Below are positions 59,531-64,000 of a stretch of 64,000 bases of DNA, piece by piece. Under the pieces are notes generated by a model, which saw only the letters and a list, made by a program, of their open reading frames with translations, had not been told where the DNA came from and did no database searches. The stretch's first letter is position 1, and each line of letters opens with the position of its first letter. The DNA comes from Oxytricha trifallax (Eukaryota; Ciliophora; Spirotrichea; Sporadotrichida; Oxytrichidae), in the NCBI GenBank assembly GCA_000711775.1, contig ARYC01000783.1, positions 82,926-146,925 of the forward strand, in the 5' to 3' direction. The position numbers and the translations under genes are program-made.

Positions 59531-59959
59531 ATGCTTCGAAAATTGCAATAAAACTAGTTGATCTTCCAGGCCAGCATAACTCAGGCAAACGATAGTTATG
59601 AGAAAAATTTCACATCATTTTCTAAGATTTTAGATGAAGGAGTAACTATGAATCCAGATGATGATAAAAACAGGGAGTTATTCAAGAAAATGAGAGTTTT
59701 ATCAATAGATATTCATAATAATTACAACAAAATTGTATACCATCATGAACCACCACAAATTGAGTTCCCTAATTTTAGATTTATTCTGCCAAAAATAGAT
59801 AAAAACATATCTAACTATGGGAACGAAAGACAGCCTATGGTATTGAATCCACATAACTCTATATAGTCTTAGAATGAAATTAATCATTAGAATTGGAACA
59901 TCAAGTAGCAGAATCATTTAAAATCCCAAATTTTTACTGTAATTTATTAAGTGTTTTGA
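59531..59959 (+). CDS. unrecognised 142-aa protein
   Basis: Complete from ATG (MLRKLQQNQLIFQASI) to TGA. The first 75 residues look helical and charged (KNRELFKKMRVLSIDIHNNY), then a Pro/His-rich turn (HHEPPQIEFPNF) and a Gln/Asn-rich tail. Possibly a small subunit of a larger complex, but no family is recognised. The next gene starts 188 bp downstream on the same strand. Confidence 0.5.
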
Positions 59960-60147
59960 TTTTTCTAAATTTCATGAAAATTCTTATTTTTTTATTAAAA
60001 TTTTTAAGTAAAATTTTATCCTCGCGCTCAAATATAGACAAATCTCTAAATATCTAACGCAAGTTAATTTTTCTCTTAAAGTTTTATTTGGTTTATAATT
60101 CTTTAAACTTTCAAAATCAAATTGAGACAAGCAACTAAATTTCCAAC

Positions 60148-62644
60148 ATGCCTATTCCTCAATTAAACTAAGATACAATAGAGGAGTTCACTGTAAATAA
60201 TTTAGAGTACGATTTCAAGCTTACCTATGACATAAAAACTAACATCCAGACTTTAACTCAAAGAAAAATAAGGCACAATAGTTACTTGGAGTTCCATGAA
60301 TTTTTCAATGATTAAACCATTCATATCAAGAATTTTATACATGCTTTGTTCGTAGCTGTGGAAACCTTGAATAAGCAGACTATGAGAATATATAATTTAA
60401 TAGATTTATATGTTAAAAAGTAATAGATTTTAATTGTAGCTCACTTACCTAACTTATTAGAAGGTAAAATAGGATGTTTATTTTTTAAATAATTGTAAAT
60501 TTTAAATTATTTTTTTCAATCCCCATTTATAGGCAATAATGGTGATAAACAACAACATCTAAGTGACATTCATTATGACTTTCTCTAAATCCGAAATTGT
60601 CAAGATCCTTATACACCCTGGAATTGGTACTTTAAACATAGTTCTTGCTTAAAAATTCCACAAAGCAGTGCACTTAGAAAGTTTCTAATCAATCGTCGAT
60701 CACTTTACTTTTTACTTGAATGAATTTCTACTGAGTTATGAACCCTTCAGGATTATCTATGATTTGTAGTACACCAATGACTCCCTTAGAAAAGGCCCAC
60801 ATCACGATAATAATAGTTTTATATTCGAATTTTCACAAACTTAATTCAATAATCAATACGATCAAATCATGCAAACATCTGTAGAGACTTAATCTTAGTC
60901 TGAAAATATTGAGTTGAAGAAGGAGTTGATTATGATTGTTGCATTTAGGAAAATTTATCAGGTTGGGTTTAAAGTGGATAAATTCAAAAAGACTTTGGTC
61001 ATAGTTGATTATAAATCATATTAAAAAATAATTATGAAAATTTATTGAGTTAAGAATAAAAGATAATGTAAATCATAAGCTAAACTGATAAAATTGAGTT
61101 GAATTATCATATCCTTTTGCGAACTAGTAATTCTTAATATGCTTAAAGTAATTAAGTTTTAAAAAATTTTAGTTCTTTTTAATAATCAAATTTAACTTTT
61201 GATTGTTTCCTTTTATAAACCATAATACTAATTGGGTTTTATTAAGCAATGCTACATGTATTTTGATGAAAAAGTAGTTCTACTATACATACCACATGGC
61301 TAAAGTCTTGTCAAATGCTAAGACGAATTCATGTATAGGTAAGTTGATAATAACTTATTATTGAAGGAATACATTTGATTTTGGAAAATTAGTTAAAATT
61401 TAATTTATTAATAATTAAATTCGTGCCAGTTGACTTTCTGGAAACCTGGACAAAATGGTACTCATTCGAAAAAGAATTTAAAATTAGCTGGACTTAACTA
61501 TTGCGGTATCCTCTATCGCATCCACAGGCCGAGATAACGCTGCTTTAATTTTGGTAATTTGTTTAATAGATTTAATGCTTTAATTAAAGACGCGTTATTT
61601 CGGTCTGTATATGCGATAGAGGATACCGCTAATAGTAAAGTCCAGCTAATTTTAAATTCTCTTTCGAACTAGTACCATTTTGTCCAGGTTTCCAGAAAGT
61701 CAACAGGCACGAATTTAATTATTAATAAATTTAATTTTAACTAATTTTCCAAAATCAAATCTATTCCTACAATATAATGAAAAGAGGAAAAGCTATTCAT
61801 AATACCACATGGCTAAAGTCTTGTCAAATGCTTAGATGAACTCATGTATAACTAATTTAAATAATTGAATAAATTTATATGAATTTAATTTTAGAGGAAA
61901 ATCGATCCCAATGTACTGATAGTTTTCAGTGAAAGATATGTACTATAGCAAGACGAGCATTCTGAGTTCATTTATGAAATTCCAACTGGAAATCCAGATC
62001 TAGTAAAATTCGTAGTTTCGACAGTATTTGATTTCCTTAGCTGTACTTATTTAATGATGAAAGTAAAAAGTATAATGAAACATTGTCATAAGGATAAGCA
62101 AGAAATTACTACTAATCTCGATGCTAAGTTTCAGATTCACCCAGAACCAAAGTTTATGGGAACTTTTCAGACTGTTGTGCAGAACTATCAATTCAAGCTT
62201 AAATTAATGTTAGAATCTCAGAAGCAGGTCATCAATCAAATAGTTGAGAAATATTTCTAAGAAAAGCTAGAAAGATGCTTTTATAACTACAAAGCTTTGA
62301 AGGGCATGGTCGGAATTCTACTCACAAAGGTTTTCTCCCATACTTACATCTACGAATTGATGTATTTTGAGCTTAATCCAAGCACTCGCTAACCTTTCCT
62401 AACTAAGCATTCCCTTTAAGAAGAGCTAGATGTTATGATGCTACACAAAAAATTAGACATTGAAATTGCTTTGGAGGCTGTGGATTACTAAACTGGGAAA
62501 GAATTTGTGATAACATTTATTGATAAGAGGACATCGAGATATAAGCATGTTAAGTTCATTGAGAGCACTCCAGATTAGACATATAACCCTGAAAACTTCA
62601 AAAACCCTAAGTATTTGTAGTACATACAAAACCCACAGTATTGA
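60148..62644 (+). CDS. unrecognised multi-exon gene with a MITE inside
   Basis: It starts MPIPQLNQDTIEEF. Exon-like blocks lie at 60148-60460, about 60561-61045, 61230-61331 and 61893-62644, with GT...AG junctions between them (for example GTAAGTTG near 61332 and TTTTAG at 61892). The last block is a clean 250-codon frame (KIDPNVLIVFSERYVLQQDE ... LQYIQNPQY, TGA). The first intron's acceptor is uncertain: ATAG near 60530 gives the wrong frame, AAG near 60560 the right one. No domain is recognised; mixed alpha/beta composition. A palindromic MITE and a partial exon duplication lie between the third and fourth blocks. Confidence 0.55.
61289..61832 (+). repeat. 31-bp exact direct repeat flanking the MITE
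   Basis: The same 31 bases (starting ATACCACATGGCTAAAG) are at 61289-61319 and 61802-61832; similarity continues for about 18 more bases with three mismatches. The first copy is in frame with the gene. The repeat could be a long pointer or an exon duplication caused by the insertion. Confidence 0.7.
61364..61779. mobile_element. 416-bp palindromic MITE
   Basis: Two arms of about 190 bp (AGGAATA.ATTTGATTTTGG ... AATTCGTGCCAGTTGAC ... GCGGTATCCTCTATCGC) mirror each other around 61567. It is non-coding. The outer 70 bases resemble the arm beside the TBE at 4807. Confidence 0.8.
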
Positions 62645-62719
62645 TAAAATACATTCGAATCGGGGAATTGTGAAAATTAAAATTCAAAAATAATTATATT
62701 AATATTTACTGCTAATGTA

Positions 62720-63260
62720 ATGTGTGATTAGTCTTATTTGCGAAAATTGGTCAAATTGCTAGTTTTTATTACAAAGTGGTCACTTTTACATGCACTTGTT
62801 GTCAAAATTGAGAATTTTTCTGATTATACTTTCTAAAATGACCAAATTGGAGATTCATTGTCAAAACCCCTAAATTTTCAGTTTTTGACTAATATTGATA
62901 TGTCTTTATTTATGTCTGTCATATATTAGTAGAATGGCCATAAAGTGGTCAAAATGCATTGATCGAGCAAAATTGTCAAAAATAGTGGCCAAAACCCCAG
63001 ATTTGTTGTGACAATGACCATTTTAGGGAAAGCTGGTCAAAAATTTGAAAAATCTAGGTCTTTAGTCTGAATTTTGCATTATTAGTCACTTTTCGCAAAA
63101 ATATGGTGACCAAAACCCCATTTTGAGCAGAGTAGTCAAAAATCTCGAAAATCATTGATATTGGTCAATGCTGTCAAAAATTGCGAGGTTTTAGAGTTCT
63201 TGATTGCAGCACTGCCTATAAAAGAATGCTGATCAAAACAATTGAGCAGAAGTTGGAAAT
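62720..63260. repeat. degenerate GGTCAAAA-type repeat region
   Basis: More than ten variants of (T)GGTCAAAA, some followed by CCCC (TGTCAAAACCCC, GGCCAAAACCCC, GACCAAAACCCC), are scattered over about 540 bp without a coding frame. Probably decayed tandem repeats. Confidence 0.4.
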
Positions 63261-63681
63261 TTGCTAGATTATCAATGCATTCTCAATAATTCGAAAAGTC
63301 TAATGCTTAGTTTATCTCCTCCCTCGCATAATTATGCAATTCTTGGAACAGTTGTATTTAAAACGAGTTTTGTATAACTATAGTCAAATTTGCTCAACTC
63401 CTCTGGATTTCACTTTGAGGTGATAGAGTATTACAATACAGAGCGTACTCATGTGTAATTGGATGATACTTGCCAAGAATTCATAAATATCTGAGAAGAC
63501 TTGTAAGAACTGCGAATTCAAGGGATCCCCATAAATATTTGCATTGATTATGATGACAGTATTAGTAGCAGTAGTAATAGCAGCAGTAGTTGTAGTTGCA
63601 GTAGTATATTGATGATGCATGAATTATATGCACTTATAGAATTTTCATTTTAAGGTGCAATTCTAAGTTTTGAGTAGAATC

Positions 63682-64000
63682 TCAAACAAAGCCATACCTC
63701 AGAGAATGTATCCACTTTTTTATGCTGAATGCCCAGAGTCCTCTAACATCATCTTCTCTCATATTCTTGATAAACTCTTGGATGCGCTTGACCAGCTGCA
63801 CTCTATATATTTTAAATCGCAATATCCTTACTTGCTATTAATGTTCTGCTGCTTGAGATTTTTCTTGATGTATGCAAACATCTTTTCGATTGGGTTGAGC
63901 CAGGGTGAGTATTCTGCATTGAAAAGAACGTTGACTTTGAAGCGACGAGCAGTCGCAAGCATTTCTGAATATTTATGTATGATAGCATTATCCATCAAGA
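63682..64000 (-). CDS. DD34E transposase C-terminus, 29-nt intron, runs off the window
   Basis: It reads LMDNAIIHKYSEML (second Asp), then YSPWLNPIEKMFAYIK with Glu exactly 34 residues after the Asp. A 29-nt intron (63803-63831, GTAAGG...ATATAG) splits a Lys codon, and the C-terminus VQLVKRIQEFIKNMRED...WIHSLRYGFV follows to TGA. This is the IS630/Tc1/mariner DDE superfamily, unlike TBE transposase in sequence. The 5' part lies beyond 64000. The intron suggests it is expressed, perhaps as a macronuclear gene. Confidence 0.8.

Noticed and set aside
1-64000. CRISPR arrays, bacterial operons, rRNA genes
   Set aside because: No regular repeat-spacer array, ribosome-binding sites or rRNA motifs are seen; codon use and introns are ciliate.

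Overview
The window looks like germline (micronuclear) DNA of a stichotrich ciliate, most likely Oxytricha/Sterkiella or a close relative. Three things point there. Coding regions stay open only when TAA and TAG are read as Gln and TGA is the sole stop. Full-length transposons end in the telomere-like repeat C4A4C4A4, as in the Telomere-Bearing Elements (TBEs) of Oxytricha. Long AT-rich DNA is broken by short gene fragments with introns of 26-39 nt. Readings made with the standard code are therefore mostly broken, and all calls here use the ciliate code.

About half of the window is TBE DNA. I see eight elements or remnants. Four are close copies of one group: 8314-12389, 24635-28707, 31735-35797 and 51801-55838. 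Two belong to a second group: 4807-13008 (split) and 14724-18899. Three pieces belong to a third: 21850-29953 (split), 30949-31731 and 46445-50695. Each full element has inverted ends and three genes: a DD34E transposase (about 354 aa) convergent with a 22-kDa-class gene, and a 57-kDa-class zinc finger plus kinase-like gene transcribed away from the 22-kDa gene. Two young TBEs sit inside the 57-kDa gene of older TBEs, and a 922-bp palindrome sits in a third. Three transposases keep a full open frame; every 57-kDa copy is broken.

Region by region: 1-1280 holds gene fragments, including an EF-hand-like ORF, and a GC-rich structured patch. 1281-4655 is a candidate transposon with an 8-bp target duplication. 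4656-13240 is a TBE flanked by long inverted arms that lie outside its telomeric ends. 13240-14716 is a long open gene cut by the TBE at 14724. 18963-20029 is a separate element with terminal inverted repeats. 20335-21497 holds two ORFs. 21850-35797 is a run of three TBEs and a fragment, with one gene piece at 29957-30915. 35848-39598 holds several unrecognised genes and an 800-bp palindrome. 39810-41355 is a decayed non-TBE DDE transposase. 41666-45080 is non-LTR retrotransposon (reverse transcriptase) material. 45149-46225 is a zinc finger-MT-A70 methyltransferase-like gene. 51078-51371 is a bZIP-like ORF. 55842-59530 is AT-rich with one GC-rich insert. 59531-62644 holds two host-like genes, the second carrying a palindromic MITE. 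63682-64000 is the end of another DD34E transposase with a 29-nt intron.

The transposons would act together: transposase for cutting, the 22- and 57-kDa proteins in unknown helper roles. In Oxytricha, TBEs are removed during macronuclear development. Several non-TBE ORFs are probably macronuclear-destined segments, but I cannot place their pointers without the macronuclear sequence.
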